Origin: Burkholderiales bacterium
GTDB taxonomy: Bacteria; Pseudomonadota; Gammaproteobacteria; Burkholderiales; Burkholderiaceae_C
Direction of reading: 5' to 3'
Assembly (NCBI GenBank): GCA_028868855.1
Contig: JAGWTR010000005.1
Span: 124,001-188,000 of the forward strand
DNA length: 64,000 bases
The translations under genes and the position numbers were made by a program. Under the pieces are notes generated by a model that saw only the letters and a program-made list of their open reading frames with translations, did not search any database and was not told the DNA's origin. Positions 46,346-58,682 of the stretch are shown in pieces (position 1 is the stretch's first letter; the number at the start of each line of letters is the position of its first letter).

Positions 46346-47364
46346 GACCTGCCGACTTGGGCCAGCCAGACGATCCCCAACAAAATGGCGCCGGTACCCA
46401 GCGTCAGCCGGCCAGTGATGGGCTCGTCCAGGAACCAAGCCGCCATCCAGATCGTCGACAAAGGCCCGACCATCCCCACCTGTGAGGCGATCGATGCGCC
46501 CAGCAACTGCACACCCCTCATCACCAGCCACACCGGCAACACAGTGCACAACACGGCATTGAGCAGCGACAAGGCCCAAACCTGCCAGGGAATGCCGCCG
46601 AACGCCGCCCCGACCCCCTGAGCGTGGGCAAGCGCCGCGTGCGCAGGAGGAGGGGCACTGGGCAGCCACGTCATCGCCGAATGCCCAATGGCCGACACCA
46701 CCGCCCATTGGGCCAAGGCCAGTCCGCAAGCAAAGATCGACGCCAGCCCCACCAAACGTGCGGACCCCAAGCGGCCAACCAGTGAGCTGCTGCCCATCAG
46801 GTACACGGCGTAAGAGATGGCGCTGCCCAACACCAACACGCTGCCCACAGCCACAGCACGCACTGGGTTCAGCCCCGCCGAGGCGGCGACCGCCAGCGGT
46901 GCAGAAACCGCGTCCCAGTCATGCAACCACACCACCGCCACGCCCGCATACGCCAACAGCACGGCACCCAGTTGCGCCGGACGTGGACGCTCGCCGCGAA
47001 GCATCACCCCTAGCAGCAAGACCATGGTCGGGTTGAGGTAAAGAATCGCCCGCTCCAGACTGGCGCTGATGTACTGCAGCCCCAAAAAATCAAGTGTGCT
47101 GGCCAGGTAATAACCGCAAAACCCCAGCGCGGCGATTTGCCACCCATCGCGCCCCGTGAGTCGCGCCGGCGCCCGCCCACCGGATCGGCGCGACGACCAC
47201 CATGCCATGGCCGCAAAAAATGGCAGCGCCAAGGCCATGCGCAAGCCCACCACCGTGAACGCATCCACCCCATAGCGGTACATCAGCTTGGCGACGATGG
47301 CCTTACCCGAAAACGCGATGGCGCCAGCGCCCGCCAGCATGAAACCCAATGTACGACTCGACAT
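46312..47364 (-). CDS. EamA family transporter (DMT superfamily)
   Basis: Inner-membrane protein of about 350 residues with ten hydrophobic segments in two EamA repeats. First repeat: FSGKAIVAKLMYRYGVDAF and LDFLGLQYISASLERAILYLNP. Second: AISYAVYLMGSSSLVGRLG and GASIASQVGMVGPLSTIWMA followed by LDEPITGRLTLGTGAILLGI. The transported compound is not predictable. An ATG at 47382 would add six residues. The C-terminal codons overlap the end of ybiB on the other strand. Confidence 0.85.
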   Translation of the reverse strand: MSSRTLGFMLAGAGAIAFSGKAIVAKLMYRYGVDAFTVVGLRMALALPFFAAMAWWSSRRSGGRAPARLTGRDGWQIAALGFCGYYLASTLDFLGLQYISASLERAILYLNPTMVLLLGVMLRGERPRPAQLGAVLLAYAGVAVVWLHDWDAVSAPLAVAASAGLNPVRAVAVGSVLVLGSAISYAVYLMGSSSLVGRLGSARLVGLASIFACGLALAQWAVVSAIGHSAMTWLPSAPPPAHAALAHAQGVGAAFGGIPWQVWALSLLNAVLCTVLPVWLVMRGVQLLGASIASQVGMVGPLSTIWMAAWFLDEPITGRLTLGTGAILLGIVWLAQVGRSQLPSGAKSRA

Positions 47365-47428
47365 CCGAGCACGGTAACCCATGCCGACAGGGCAGAATCA
47401 GCATCACATCAGACTATTTTTTCATTCC

Positions 47429-47905
47429 ATGCACGAACGCCCGCAAGAACGCCCATTTTTGGTCACCCAAGATCAGGACTTGCAACTGTGCTTTCCCGCC
47501 TTTCTGGCCTTGCGACCCCACCTCCCCTCCTTGACGGCATTCATGGAACAGGTCCACCGGCAGGCGCTGCAGGGCTACCAGATCGTGGCCTTGAAGATTG
47601 ATGGCCGCATCCCCTGCGTGGCGGGTTTTCGCATCAACGAGTTCCTGGCCTGGGGCAGGATTTTGTACATTGATGATCTGAGCACCGTCCATGAGGCCCG
47701 ACAGCACGGCCATGCCAACATGCTGATCGACTGGCTGATCGCCCATGGCACCGCGCAAAACTGTACGGCCCTGCACCTGGACACCGGATACACCCGCTTT
47801 GACGCGCACCGCCTCTACCTGCGCAAAGGGTTTCAACTCAGCAGCCACCACATGACGCTGCAATTGCCCCTGAATCAATACGGCCGGGTCAGCAGCATTT
47901 CCTGA
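47429..47905 (+). CDS. GNAT family N-acetyltransferase
   Basis: A 158-residue cytosolic acetyltransferase. The acetyl-CoA-binding region is VHEARQHGHANMLIDWLIAHG, a variant of the Q/RxxGxA/G motif, with VAGFRINEFLAWGRILYIDDL before it and a Tyr-rich strand LDTGYTRFDAHRLYLRKGFQL after it. The substrate is unknown. I start at the ATG at 47429 (MHERPQERPF); the frame is open to 47381. The 148 bases between this gene and tRNA-His contain only the terminator of the tRNA transcript. Confidence 0.82.
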   Translation: MHERPQERPFLVTQDQDLQLCFPAFLALRPHLPSLTAFMEQVHRQALQGYQIVALKIDGRIPCVAGFRINEFLAWGRILYIDDLSTVHEARQHGHANMLIDWLIAHGTAQNCTALHLDTGYTRFDAHRLYLRKGFQLSSHHMTLQLPLNQYGRVSSIS

Positions 47906-48001
47906 TACTTGCGCTCAGTGCTCATCGGCAGCTCGGCCTACGCGTAGGCTCCACAAGGGTTGTGTAAGCGGCCGTGTTGCAACTGGTTTTAGCCTTAAAG
48001 C

Positions 48002-48033
48002 AAAAAAGCCTTGACTCCTATTGGAATCAAGGC
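48002..48033 (-). terminator. Terminator after tRNA-His
   Basis: On the minus strand GCCTTGATTCC (48033-48023) pairs with GGAGTCAAGGC (48018-48008) around AATA, with one wobble pair, and is followed by TTTTTT. It lies 21 bases after the tRNA-His 3' end, so it should end the hupB-tRNA-Val-ppiD-tRNA-His transcription. Confidence 0.85.
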
Positions 48034-48053
48034 CTTGTGCGCGAAAAATTAGG

Positions 48054-48130
48054 TGGGGTGGCTGATGGGGCTCGAACCCACGACAACAGGAATCACAATC
48101 CTGGACTCTACCAACTGAGCTACAGCCACC
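48054..48130 (-). tRNA. tRNA-His (GTG anticodon)
   Basis: On the minus strand GTGGCTG at the 5' end pairs with CAGCCAC at the 3' end. The D-arm AGCTCAGTTGGTAGAG, the anticodon loop with GTG (GGATTGTGATTCC) and the T-arm GTGGGTTCGAGCCCC are all present, and CCA is encoded. The additional G at -1 (48130) opposite a C73 discriminator is the identity feature of tRNA-His. It follows ppiD directly and is followed by a strong terminator. Confidence 0.95.
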
Positions 48131-48164
48131 ACTGGAAAGATTTCAATTATAACTCAAAAAAACC

Positions 48165-50102
48165 TCATGGAGCGCTAGCCATTTTTTGCGCATCAGCGGC
48201 TTTGTCTTCAATGATCTTGCCCTCGTTGACGAACTCAACCTTGTACTTGCGCTTGAGTGACTGGTAGTAGGCCTCGGCTTCGGCCCGACCCCAGTATCCT
48301 GCAAACTGATTTTCAGTCTCTTGCACTTCTTGCGGTGCAATCTGCAAGGGCAGCACTTTGTTGACCTTGATCAGCGCAGCGCCGTCCGCCCCCAGATCAA
48401 CCACGGCCCAATTCGGCAACTGCTTGTCCGACATACGCAAGGCGGCGTCAAGCACAGCCGGCGGCTGCGCGAACATGAGGCGACGAGACATCTGCACGGG
48501 CGCCGGCAATTTGGCTTTCTCGGGCGACTGCTTCCACAAAGCCAACTTCTGCTCGGCGTCCTGGTGTGCTGCCTTGATCGACTCAGCCGCTACCCAACGC
48601 TCACGAACCTGTGCTTGAACTTGCTCGAACGCAGGCTTGTTGGCAGGCGTGTATTTCACGATGCGGGCCGACACCAGTTTATTGGGCCCCACTTCAATGG
48701 CCTCGGTATTGCGACCCTTGGCGCGGCTGGACTCATCAAACAGGGCATCGAGCAGGCGACGGTTGCTCAACACACCTTGGTCCTTGGCACCAGGGTTATG
48801 CAGCACGTCGGAGACTGTCTGCAGCGGCAACTTGAGTTCATCGGCAACCGGCTTGAGGCTGTCAGATTGTTCGTAGACACCATTGGTGAACTTCTCGGCG
48901 ACCTCCGCATATTGCCTCTGGGCCAGTTGCTTGCGTGCTTCTTCCTCGATTTGAGGACGCACGGTCTCGAAAGCTTGCGCCGTACCACCGCGAATGCCAG
49001 TCACCATGATGATGTGAAAGCCGAAATCACTTTCGACCACGCCGCTGATCTCGCCCTCTTTGCGGCTGAACGCGGCATCTTCAAAAGGCTTAACCATGGC
49101 GCCCCGACCAAAGTAGTCCAAATCACCACCATTGGCCGCCGAACCGGGATCATCCGAATTCTTTTTGGCCAGTTCTCCGAACAAAGCCGGATTCTTCTTG
49201 ACTTGTACCAGCAGTTGCTCGGCCTTGGCCCGGGCCGCTTGCTTTTGAGCCGCCGTGGCGCTCTTCTCGGCCTTGATCAAAATATGGCTTGCCCGGCGTT
49301 CCTCGGGCGTGCTGTAGTGACTCAGATTTTCCTGGTAGGAGCGGCGCAGCTCTTCTTCGTTGACCGACACACGCTTCTTGAGCGTATCCAGGTCGAGTTG
49401 GACGTACTGAACATCGGCCTTTTCAGGCACCATGAACTCTTTGGAATGCGCAGGATCGCTGTAAAACGCCTTGAGTTGATCGACTGTGGGATTGAGTTGA
49501 GCCACGTACTGCTTCGGCTCGAATTTCATCCATTGCACGTCGCGCACCTGGAACAGCGCGTCAACCGCGAGTCGATTGGCCAGTTTCGAACTCACCCCCG
49601 TACCAATCACACCGCCCAACACCTGATTCACCGACAGGTCCAGACGCAGGCGATCGGCAAACTGAGCAGCACTCATGCCCTGCGTCTGCAGGATTTCCTT
49701 GTTGAGCGAACCATCGGGGTTGCGCAAGAAGGCGAACTGCTCATCCGTGGCAAACAAACGCACCAGACGAGCATCCGGCACCCGCAAGTTCTGGTCACGC
49801 GCCGCCGCGCTCATCACATATTCGCGCACCAGCGAATCAAGCGCCAGTTGTTTGTATTGCGGTTTGTCGAACAAGCTCGGATCGGCATCAGGTTGCTGAG
49901 CACGTGCACGCTCAACCATCCGACGATGGGCCTGATCCCATTCAGCCTGCGTGATCTTCTGACCGGCCACCTTGGCGACAACGCCGTCATCGTTCATGAA
50001 CTTCGAATAGCCCTGGATGCCAAAAACGACAAACGACGGCAGGATCAGTAGCACCAAAATGCCTTGCAGAATGCGATTGTGCTTACGAACGAAATCAAAC
50101 AT
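48165..50102 (-). CDS. ppiD: Periplasmic folding chaperone PpiD (SurA N-domain and parvulin domain)
   Basis: Inner-membrane anchored chaperone/peptidyl-prolyl isomerase for outer-membrane and secreted proteins. The N-terminus [23 protein letters not shown] has a short cytoplasmic part and a single membrane helix (about 14-30). The SurA-like region includes [19 protein letters not shown]. The parvulin domain lies about 260-370: [13 protein letters not shown] and [19 protein letters not shown] with [12 protein letters not shown]. The 645-residue product starts at the ATG at 50102. It lies between tRNA-Val and tRNA-His on the minus strand. Confidence 0.92.
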   Translation of the reverse strand: MFDFVRKHNRILQGILVLLILPSFVVFGIQGYSKFMNDDGVVAKVAGQKITQAEWDQAHRRMVERARAQQPDADPSLFDKPQYKQLALDSLVREYVMSAAARDQNLRVPDARLVRLFATDEQFAFLRNPDGSLNKEILQTQGMSAAQFADRLRLDLSVNQVLGGVIGTGVSSKLANRLAVDALFQVRDVQWMKFEPKQYVAQLNPTVDQLKAFYSDPAHSKEFMVPEKADVQYVQLDLDTLKKRVSVNEEELRRSYQENLSHYSTPEERRASHILIKAEKSATAAQKQAARAKAEQLLVQVKKNPALFGELAKKNSDDPGSAANGGDLDYFGRGAMVKPFEDAAFSRKEGEISGVVESDFGFHIIMVTGIRGGTAQAFETVRPQIEEEARKQLAQRQYAEVAEKFTNGVYEQSDSLKPVADELKLPLQTVSDVLHNPGAKDQGVLSNRRLLDALFDESSRAKGRNTEAIEVGPNKLVSARIVKYTPANKPAFEQVQAQVRERWVAAESIKAAHQDAEQKLALWKQSPEKAKLPAPVQMSRRLMFAQPPAVLDAALRMSDKQLPNWAVVDLGADGAALIKVNKVLPLQIAPQEVQETENQFAGYWGRAEAEAYYQSLKRKYKVEFVNEGKIIEDKAADAQKMASAP

Positions 50103-50197
50103 GGAGTGGAGCCGACAAAGGCCGGGATCAAGGAGTTCAAAAACCAGGGGCAAACAACACAAAGGCGAACCCCTGTTCGCCTTTGGACCGCCATTGG

Positions 50198-50273
50198 TGG
50201 TGGGTGCTGACGGGGTCGAACCGCCGACCTACGCCGTGTAAAGGCGCCGCTCTGCCAACTGAGCTAAGCACCC
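50198..50273 (-). tRNA. tRNA-Val (TAC anticodon)
   Basis: On the minus strand the acceptor arms are GGGTGCT and AGCACCC, the D-arm TAGCTCAGTTGGCAGAG, the anticodon loop CTTTACA (anticodon TAC, Val) and the T-arm CGGCGGTTCGACCCCG; CCA is encoded. It starts 22 bases after the hupB stop codon and precedes ppiD. Confidence 0.95.
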
Positions 50274-50295
50274 AATAGAGATTTTGGTGGGTATT

Positions 50296-50568
50296 TTAGT
50301 TCACTGCGTCCTTAAGGGCCTTGCCTGGACGAAATTTAGGCACCTTGGCCTTCTTGATCTTGATCGCGTCACCCGTGCGCGGATTACGCCCCGTGCGCGC
50401 CGCGCGCGTCGAGACCGCGAACGTCCCAAAGCCTACCAGCGACACTGTGCCACCCTTTTTCAGCGTGGTATGGACCCCTCCGATCAAGGCATCCAATGCA
50501 CGAGTTGCCGCCGCTTTGGAAATATCAGCTTGCTTGGCAATGTGTTCAATCAGCTCGGACTTGTTCAC
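50296..50568 (-). CDS. hupB: HU family DNA-binding protein
   Basis: Nucleoid protein, 90 residues starting at a GTG ([13 protein letters not shown]). The GTG at 50568 is chosen because it gives the exact HU N-terminus and follows GAGAGGGG; the frame is open 29 codons upstream. Conserved features are the helical N-terminal part, [29 protein letters not shown] (the beta arm that binds DNA) and [16 protein letters not shown] at the C-terminus. It precedes tRNA-Val and ppiD; a transcript across them is likely. Confidence 0.95.
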   Translation of the reverse strand: MNKSELIEHIAKQADISKAAATRALDALIGGVHTTLKKGGTVSLVGFGTFAVSTRAARTGRNPRTGDAIKIKKAKVPKFRPGKALKDAVN

Positions 50569-50776
50569 GAAAAATCCCCTCTCGAAGGCGCCAAAAAACG
50601 AGTTCCACAAAACGGGCGGACTCACAACGCTGGGACGCTGGAGCAGCGCTGACATGCCTGCTGCGGATGGACAGAGAAATCATTCTATGCGCAATCCCGG
50701 CCCGCTCCAGGGCTCTGTAGCGCGTGTATGTTCCCTTGACACACGGTCGGTATTTCGGCTTGCTCCGTGCTCCCGG

Positions 50777-51343
50777 TTAGCGCACCTTGGCACGAATCGC
50801 CGGGAGGGATTTTTGCAGGTAGTACGACATGGACCAGATGGTGAGCGCGCAGGCAACATAAATCAGCCAAGTTCCCCACACCCGTGCGTTGATGACGCCA
50901 GCAATTTCACCGTCGTAGAGCAACAAGGCGATCGCCACCATCTGAGCGGCCGTTTTGAGCTTGCCCAGCATGTGGACCGCCACACTGCGCGAGGCGCCAA
51001 TCTGCGCCATCCATTCACGCAAGGATGTGATCGCGATTTCCCGCCCAATGATGACCAGTGCCACCCAGACATCGACGCGGTGCTGGTCCAGGAGGATCAG
51101 CAAAGAGGCGCACACCAGGAACTTATCGGCCACCGGATCAAGAAAGGCGCCAAAAGCTGAGGTCTGATTAAGGCGACGCGCCAGCCAGCCGTCGGCCCAG
51201 TCCGTTAGGGCGACGATGATGAACAGCACGCTCGACAGCAGATTGATCTGCGGCTGTGGCAGTGGCAGGTAAAACGCACCCACGATCAGCGGAATCGCAA
51301 GGATCCGCGCCCATGTGAGCAAGGTGGGCAAGGTCAGGAACAT
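50777..51343 (-). CDS. pgsA: CDP-diacylglycerol-glycerol-3-phosphate 3-phosphatidyltransferase
   Basis: Inner-membrane enzyme that makes phosphatidylglycerol phosphate. The catalytic CDP-alcohol phosphatidyltransferase motif DxxDGxxARx8Gx3Dx3D is seen as DWADGWLARRLNQ followed by GAFLDPVADKF. The 188 residues include several membrane segments. It lies about 28 bases after the lipoprotein gene on the same strand, in the order uvrC, lipoprotein, pgsA. The uvrC-pgsA neighbourhood is common in proteobacteria. The 208 bases down to hupB hold no clear gene. Confidence 0.95.
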   Translation of the reverse strand: MFLTLPTLLTWARILAIPLIVGAFYLPLPQPQINLLSSVLFIIVALTDWADGWLARRLNQTSAFGAFLDPVADKFLVCASLLILLDQHRVDVWVALVIIGREIAITSLREWMAQIGASRSVAVHMLGKLKTAAQMVAIALLLYDGEIAGVINARVWGTWLIYVACALTIWSMSYYLQKSLPAIRAKVR

Positions 51344-51371
51344 GGGGACATTGTGCCGTGAACCTCAGGGG

Positions 51372-51917
51372 TCACAGCCGGTCCAGGGTCATCGGCTTGA
51401 ACTTGTGCTCGTTGTTGAACAGAAAGGTCTCGTTAAAACGCCAGGGTTTTGGCAAGCGGGACACATCACCAAAAGGTGCCGCGCGCCGGATGGCATTGAT
51501 GGCGATGTCGACCGTTTCGCGCGCCTGACTGGGGTAGCGCATGACCTCAATGTGTCGAATGCTGCCATCTCCATTGAGATCCACCGTCATGACTGGAATG
51601 GCCATCAGCAGATCGGGCGGACGACCGGTGTACGTGATGTCAGGGTTGGCCGCCACCAAGCGGCGCGCAGCCTGAAGGCGTGCATCAGCCCAGTTGCGAG
51701 GACTGGCAGGGGCCGCCAGCCTGGCGGATGGACTGGACCGAGGCTTGGCTCCGCCAGCTGGAGGCGACGCAACGCCCGAAGTCGCATTGGTCGCACCACC
51801 GGCCTCTTTATGGTCATCAGACCGGGTGGCGCAACCGGGCAACCAAGCTGCGGCCATCGCGGCAAGGACCACAGTGCCGCCCCTCAGTGCCTTTTTACTC
51901 AGGTCAACGCATAGCAC
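51372..51917 (-). CDS. Small lipoprotein with TonB C-terminal-like region
   Basis: A 181-residue product starting at GTG 51917 inside the end of uvrC, with a strong GAGGAG ribosome binding site 7 bases upstream. The signal peptide [14 protein letters not shown] has a lipobox (LPGC), so it is likely an outer- or inner-membrane lipoprotein. A linker rich in Ala, Pro and Ser precedes a globular domain with [23 protein letters not shown] strands ([15 protein letters not shown]) and [12 protein letters not shown], as in TonB C-terminal domains. The function is unknown. It overlaps uvrC by 14 bases. Confidence 0.72.
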   Translation of the reverse strand: MLCVDLSKKALRGGTVVLAAMAAAWLPGCATRSDDHKEAGGATNATSGVASPPAGGAKPRSSPSARLAAPASPRNWADARLQAARRLVAANPDITYTGRPPDLLMAIPVMTVDLNGDGSIRHIEVMRYPSQARETVDIAINAIRRAAPFGDVSRLPKPWRFNETFLFNNEHKFKPMTLDRL

Positions 51918-53859
51918 GATAGATCTCCTCGGCCAGTTCCTTTGAAACGCCATCCACGGAGGCGAGTTCCTCAACGCTGGCCGAAGCCACACCACGCACT
52001 CCACCAAACCGTTGCAGCAGTTTGGCACGCCGCTTAGGCCCAACACCAGGGATTTCCTCCAGTCGGCTGCCACCTGTGCGCACACTTGCACGCTTTGCGC
52101 GCATACCAGTGATGGCAAAGCGATGTGCCTCATCGCGGATCTGGGCCACCAGCATCAAGGCGGCCGAGGTCGGTGCCAGTTGCAGCTTAGGGCGACCATC
52201 GGCAAACACGAGTTCTTCCAGGCCCACCTTGCGACCCTCACCTTTCTCCACCCCCACGATGATGGACAGGTCCAGGCCCAGGCTCTCGAACACCTCGCGG
52301 GCCATAGACACCTGCCCTTTGCCGCCATCAATCAGGACGACGTGCGGAATGTGTTCGGGCTTGGCCCCGCCATAGCGACGCTCCAGCACCTGCTTCATGG
52401 CGGCGTAATCGTCGCCCGGGGTGATGTCCTTGATGTTGTAGCGCCGGTACTGCGATGACTGCATGCGGTGCTGCTCATAGACCACACAAGATGCCTGCGT
52501 GGCCTCGCCGGCGGTGTGACTGATGTCAAAGCATTCAATGCGCAAGCGGGCCAGCGGGTCGGTTTCGCCCGGAGGCTGCTCCAAGGCCAGATCGAGGGCA
52601 TCCACCAAAGCACGCGTGCGAGCGTGTTGCGACCCCTCTTCGCTGAGCAGTCGAGCCAGCGCCAGTTCAGCTCCCGTGATGGCCATGTCCAACCAGGCCC
52701 GACGCTCATCGCGCGGCTGGATCTGCACGTAGATCTTGTGTCCCGCGTGCTCGCCCAGTGCTTCCATCAAGGCTGGCTCCACGGAGTGACTGAGCACCAA
52801 CAGAGAAGGCACAACCCCACCGAGGTAGTGCTGCGCCAGAAATGCCTCCAGCACACTGACCTCCGTGGCATGCGAGAGATCGGCCGAGGTGGCCCTATCG
52901 GCCACAGCCGCGGCCTCATCGGGGGCCAGGACATGGTCCTGCACATGCACTGGAAAGTGCGCCCGATCACCCAGGTGCCGACCGCCGCGCACCATGGCGA
53001 GGTTGACGCAAGCGCGACCACCCTGCACCTTCACGGCCAGGATATCGACGTCCTTATCGACCACGGTTTCGATGGACTGCTGGTGCAGCACCGCTGACAG
53101 GGCGCTGATCTGGTTGCGAATCTCGGCGGCCTGCTCGTACTCCATTTGTTCGGCGTGGGCCATCATCTGCGCCTGCAGGCTCTCCAGCACGGCATCTTGC
53201 TCGCCGAGCAAGAATTTCTCGGCCTGCATGACGCTGCGCTGGTAGTCCTCACCGCTGATCAGATTCACGCAAGGCCCACTGCATCGCTTGATCTGATACA
53301 GCAAGCAAGGCCGCGTGCGATGCTTGAAGAACGAATCTTCGCAAGTGCGCAGCAAAAAGACTTTCTGCAATAAGTGGATGGACTCCTTCACCGCCCAGGC
53401 ATTGGGATACGGCCCAAAATAGTGGTGCTTGCGATCGATCGCACCACGGTAGTAGGACAGGCGCGGAAAAGCGTGTGAGCTAATCTTGAGATAGGGGTAG
53501 CTCTTGTCATCGCGAAACAGGATGTTGAACCGCGGATTGAGCGTCTTGATGAGGTTGTTTTCCAGCAGCAAGGCTTCAGCTTCGCTACGCACCACGGTGG
53601 TTTCCATCCGGGCGATGCGCGAAACCATTTGCCCGATGCGCGTGCCGCCGTGGTTTTTCTGGAAGTAGCTCGACACCCGTTTCTTGAGGTCACGAGCTTT
53701 GCCCACATAGAGCACATCACCTTGGGCGTCGAAATATCGATAGACCCCAGGCAGACTTGGCAAGGCGGCCACCTCCAGCAACAGGCGCTCCCAGATGAGC
53801 GCACGGTCGCCGACGGGCAACGTCTGGGAATCTGGGTCGTGATCAGCGGGCACAGGCAT
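51904..53859 (-). CDS. uvrC: Excinuclease ABC subunit C
   Basis: Makes the 3' and 5' incisions in nucleotide excision repair with UvrA and UvrB. The GIY-YIG domain has [27 protein letters not shown]. The UvrB-binding UVR motif ([17 protein letters not shown]) lies near 200-235. The RNase H-like C-terminal nuclease region includes [20 protein letters not shown] and [14 protein letters not shown]. Helix-hairpin-helix repeats at the end read [16 protein letters not shown] and [15 protein letters not shown]. The start is the ATG at 53859 ([15 protein letters not shown]), giving 651 residues. Divergent from earP. Confidence 0.96.
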   Translation of the reverse strand: MPVPADHDPDSQTLPVGDRALIWERLLLEVAALPSLPGVYRYFDAQGDVLYVGKARDLKKRVSSYFQKNHGGTRIGQMVSRIARMETTVVRSEAEALLLENNLIKTLNPRFNILFRDDKSYPYLKISSHAFPRLSYYRGAIDRKHHYFGPYPNAWAVKESIHLLQKVFLLRTCEDSFFKHRTRPCLLYQIKRCSGPCVNLISGEDYQRSVMQAEKFLLGEQDAVLESLQAQMMAHAEQMEYEQAAEIRNQISALSAVLHQQSIETVVDKDVDILAVKVQGGRACVNLAMVRGGRHLGDRAHFPVHVQDHVLAPDEAAAVADRATSADLSHATEVSVLEAFLAQHYLGGVVPSLLVLSHSVEPALMEALGEHAGHKIYVQIQPRDERRAWLDMAITGAELALARLLSEEGSQHARTRALVDALDLALEQPPGETDPLARLRIECFDISHTAGEATQASCVVYEQHRMQSSQYRRYNIKDITPGDDYAAMKQVLERRYGGAKPEHIPHVVLIDGGKGQVSMAREVFESLGLDLSIIVGVEKGEGRKVGLEELVFADGRPKLQLAPTSAALMLVAQIRDEAHRFAITGMRAKRASVRTGGSRLEEIPGVGPKRRAKLLQRFGGVRGVASASVEELASVDGVSKELAEEIYRAMR

Positions 53860-53898
53860 GAGCAGAATTGTCGCGGACAACTCGGGATAATCAGGCCC

Positions 53899-55035
53899 AT
53901 GCAATGGGACGTTTTTTGTCAAGTCGTCGACAACTTTGGTGACATCGGAGTGTGCTGGCGCCTGTGCTCTGACCTGGCGGGCCGGGGACACTCCGTGCGC
54001 CTGTGGGTGGACGACGCCAGCGCCTTGAGTTGGATGGCGCCATCACAACCAGCAATGCCCTTGATCGACGTGCGCCCTTGGCCCGAGGCCGAGGCCCTGG
54101 ACGTTGGCGATCCCGGCAAAGAGCTCGTTCCCGGCGACGTGGTGATTGAAGCCTTTGGCTGCAATCCACCCGACGCTTTCGTGGCGCGCATGCAGCGTGC
54201 AACACCCCCCGTGTGGATCAACCTGGAATACCTCAGCGCCGAGGACTGGGTGGAGCGCAACCACGGCCTGCGCTCCCCAGTGTTCAGCGGGCCCGGCGCA
54301 GGCTTGTCAAAATGGTTCTTTTACCCGGGGTTCACCGACAAAACAGGAGGCCTGCTACGCGAGCCAGGGTTGCTGCAGGCGCGAGACGCCTTCGTGAACG
54401 AACCCGTCGCGCAGGCAGACTGGCTGGCACACCAAGGCCTGGCTCCGCTAAGCTCGAATGAGCGGCTGTGGTCGATTTTTTGCTATGACCACGCCCCGGT
54501 GGGCACTTTGCTGGACGCCTTGGTGAGCGACGGGCTACCCACGCGCCTGGTCTTGACACCCGGCCCCGCGACCCGACTGGCCCGGCAATGGCAAACACAA
54601 CGCGCACGGAACTCCCCACACCTGTCCCTGCACTATCTACCCCACCTGAGCCAACCCGACTTTGACCGCCTCCTATGGGCCTGCGACTTGAATTTTGTGC
54701 GCGGCGAGGACTCGGCTGTTCGGGCGCTCTGGGCGGGTCGGCCCCATGTGTGGCACATCTACCCTCAGCAAGACGGCGTGCACGCCGGCAAGCTGGATGC
54801 CTTCATGGACCAGTGGATGGCTGGCTGGGCGCCAGATCTGGCCGATCGCGTGCGCCAGCTGTGGCGCACCTGGAATGCCTTGCCTGGCGGCGACGCGGCA
54901 GGTCCGGGCGCCCTCTTGCAGGCGCTTGCGAAAGATCAACGTTGGGGCACATCCAGCCAATTTTCCTGCGGGAGACTGGCTGAAATTCCCGATCTGACAA
55001 CCCTACTCTGTCGTTTCGTCTCCAGCACACGTTAA
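53899..55035 (+). CDS. earP: EF-P arginine rhamnosyltransferase EarP
   Basis: Glycosyltransferase (GT-B) that adds rhamnose to Arg32 of EF-P. The N-terminus [17 protein letters not shown] has the conserved Asp (Asp11, Asp15) of the family; later [16 protein letters not shown] and the [17 protein letters not shown] segment are the nucleotide-sugar binding part, with the acidic RGED. 378 residues, as usual. The ATG at 53899 is used because the family begins here. It is 45 bases before efp. An EF-P with Arg32 is next, consistent with this modification. Confidence 0.96.
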   Translation: MQWDVFCQVVDNFGDIGVCWRLCSDLAGRGHSVRLWVDDASALSWMAPSQPAMPLIDVRPWPEAEALDVGDPGKELVPGDVVIEAFGCNPPDAFVARMQRATPPVWINLEYLSAEDWVERNHGLRSPVFSGPGAGLSKWFFYPGFTDKTGGLLREPGLLQARDAFVNEPVAQADWLAHQGLAPLSSNERLWSIFCYDHAPVGTLLDALVSDGLPTRLVLTPGPATRLARQWQTQRARNSPHLSLHYLPHLSQPDFDRLLWACDLNFVRGEDSAVRALWAGRPHVWHIYPQQDGVHAGKLDAFMDQWMAGWAPDLADRVRQLWRTWNALPGGDAAGPGALLQALAKDQRWGTSSQFSCGRLAEIPDLTTLLCRFVSSTR

Positions 55036-55080
55036 AATCCAAGGCTTTGCTTCTATATTCGACCCTCTCGGGAATCCACC

Positions 55081-55635
55081 ATGAAACTCGCTCAAGAAAT
55101 CCGCGCTGGCAACGTCATCATGCAGGGCAAGGACCCGATGGTCGTGCTCAAGACTGAATACAGCCGCGGTGGCCGCGGCGCCGCCACGGTCCGCATCAAA
55201 ATGAAGAGCCTGCTCAGCGGCTTTGGCGCTGAAGTCGTCTTCAAGGCCGATGACAAGATGGACCAGGTCATCCTCGACAAGAAGGAGTGCACCTACTCCT
55301 ACTTCGCCGACCCGATGTACGCCTTCATGGATGCTGAGTACAACCAGTTCGAAATCGAAGCTGAAAACATGGGCGACGCCGTCAACTACCTGCAAGACGG
55401 CATGGAAGCTGAAGTGGTGTTCTACGACGGCAAGGCCATCTCGGTCGAACTGCCCACCACCATCGTGCGCGAAATCGAAACCGAACCCGCCGTCAAGGGC
55501 GACACCTCCGGCAAGGTCATGAAGCCCGCGCGCGTTGTTGGCACTGGCTTCGAAATTCCCGTGCCCCTGTTCGTTGATTCCGGCGACAAGATCGAAATCG
55601 ACACCCGCACCCACGAGTACAAGAAGCGCGTTTAA
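55081..55635 (+). CDS. efp: Elongation factor P with Arg32 acceptor
   Basis: Relieves stalling of ribosomes at polyproline stretches. 184 residues, full length. The loop of domain I reads [14 protein letters not shown]: residue 32 is Arg, the acceptor for EarP rhamnosylation, instead of the Lys modified by EpmA. The C-terminal half includes [18 protein letters not shown] and [20 protein letters not shown]. It follows earP and is closed by a rho-independent terminator. Confidence 0.97.
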   Translation: MKLAQEIRAGNVIMQGKDPMVVLKTEYSRGGRGAATVRIKMKSLLSGFGAEVVFKADDKMDQVILDKKECTYSYFADPMYAFMDAEYNQFEIEAENMGDAVNYLQDGMEAEVVFYDGKAISVELPTTIVREIETEPAVKGDTSGKVMKPARVVGTGFEIPVPLFVDSGDKIEIDTRTHEYKKRV

Positions 55636-55654
55636 TCACCTGACTCGCTCGCCG

Positions 55655-55684
55655 AAAAGGACACCTGAGGGTGTCCTTTTTTTC
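55655..55684 (+). terminator. Rho-independent terminator after efp
   Basis: GGACACC (55659-55665), loop TGAG, GGTGTCC (55670-55676) followed by TTTTTTT. It lies about 20 bases after the efp stop; the A run on the left arm makes it possibly bidirectional, so it could also serve dusA on the other strand. Confidence 0.9.
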
Positions 55685-55707
55685 ATGGCCGAACAAGGGC
55701 GCCTGGA

Positions 55708-56742
55708 TCAGGGCCGTTGGTGGGCCAGTCTCATGACCTCGGCCGGCGGCAAGGCCTTGAGCTGATGGTCGGACCAGACCTGCCGCCAGCGTCGCGCGCC
55801 GGGAAGGCCGTTGTACAGCCCCAGAACGTGGCGCATCACGTTGGGCCAGCGCACCGCCGCAACCCCCAGATCTTGCGTGCGGACGATCTCACGCTCGCAA
55901 TACGCCACCATGGCCGCCTCCAGATCGTCGCGATGCCGATCAGGGCCCCATGACGTGTCACCGAAGAACAAGGCATCCCAGTCGGCCATCATCCAGGGTT
56001 GATGGTAGGCCGCACGCCCCACCATCACACCGTCGAGCGTCACGCCCTCCAGCACCGCATTGGGCCGCAACTGCTCGGCCACCTGGACGTTGTCGGCCAC
56101 CCCACCATTGAGCACAATGGTCAAGTGCGGAAAGTCGCTTTTGAGTTGGTGCACGAAGTCATACCGCAAAGGCGGAATCTCGCGGTTTTCCTTCGGACTC
56201 AGGCCCTTGAGCCAGGCATTGCGCGCATGCACCAGAAAAACTTCACAGCCGGCGTCTGCCAAGGTGCCCACAAAGTCCCGCACGAAATCATAACTTTCGA
56301 TCTGGTCCACCCCGATGCGGTGCTTGACCGTGATCGGCATACCGGCCCCGCCGCCCGTGGCGTCCAGCATGGCCTTGACGCCATCGGCCACCAACGAGGA
56401 CTCCGCCATCAGACAGGCCCCAAACGCCCCCCTTTGCACGCGTTCGCTCGGGCACCCACAGTTGAGGTTCACCTCGTCGTAGCCCCACTGCTGAGCCAGT
56501 TTGGCGCACACAGCCAGGTCTGCCGGCTCGCTTCCGCCCAGCTGCAAGGCCACCGGGTGCTCTTCCTGGTTGAAGTCCAGATGACGCGGCACATGGCCAT
56601 GCAGCAGCGCACCCGTGGTCACCATCTCGGTGTACAGGCGCGCATGACGGCTCAGCTGGCGATGGAAGTAACGACAGTGCCGATCCGTCCAATCGAGCAT
56701 AGGAGCGACGCACAGGCGCCAAGGGCTAACCACTTGATTCAT
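55708..56742 (-). CDS. dusA: tRNA-dihydrouridine(20/20a) synthase
   Basis: FMN-dependent enzyme that reduces uridines 20/20a in the D-loop of tRNA. The 344 residues show the N-terminal CVAPMLDWTDRHCRYFHRQL, the catalytic region VNLNCGCPSERVQRGAFGACLM (Cys), VKHRIGVDQIESYDFVRDF, and the late VLEGVTLDGVMVGRAAYHQPW. This fits DusA rather than DusB/DusC. It ends 23 bases beyond the efp terminator. It starts 95 bases after the typA stop on the same strand, separated by the terminator of the nusA operon. Confidence 0.94.
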   Translation of the reverse strand: MNQVVSPWRLCVAPMLDWTDRHCRYFHRQLSRHARLYTEMVTTGALLHGHVPRHLDFNQEEHPVALQLGGSEPADLAVCAKLAQQWGYDEVNLNCGCPSERVQRGAFGACLMAESSLVADGVKAMLDATGGGAGMPITVKHRIGVDQIESYDFVRDFVGTLADAGCEVFLVHARNAWLKGLSPKENREIPPLRYDFVHQLKSDFPHLTIVLNGGVADNVQVAEQLRPNAVLEGVTLDGVMVGRAAYHQPWMMADWDALFFGDTSWGPDRHRDDLEAAMVAYCEREIVRTQDLGVAAVRWPNVMRHVLGLYNGLPGARRWRQVWSDHQLKALPPAEVMRLAHQRP

Positions 56743-56774
56743 AAAAACAATTCAGACTTTGCGTCGCGCACAGG

Positions 56775-56806
56775 AAAAAGGGCCACGTCAGAGAGACGCG
56801 GCCCTT
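56775..56806 (-). terminator. Terminator of the nusA-typA operon
   Basis: On the minus strand AAGGGCCGCGTC (56806-56795), loop TCTCT, GACGTGGCCCTT (56789-56778), then TTTCC. The stem has one G-T wobble. It lies 32 bases after the typA stop codon. Confidence 0.85.
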
Positions 56807-56837
56807 GAAGCACCACTTCAGGTATGCACGCTAGCAA

Positions 56838-58661
<1,824 letters not shown>

Positions 58662-58682
58662 GCGAGGCTCACTGGTCTGAAA

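Noticed and set aside
48321..50051. 576-codon plus-strand open frame opposite ppiD
   Set aside because: Antisense shadow of ppiD; no motifs or ribosome binding site of note.
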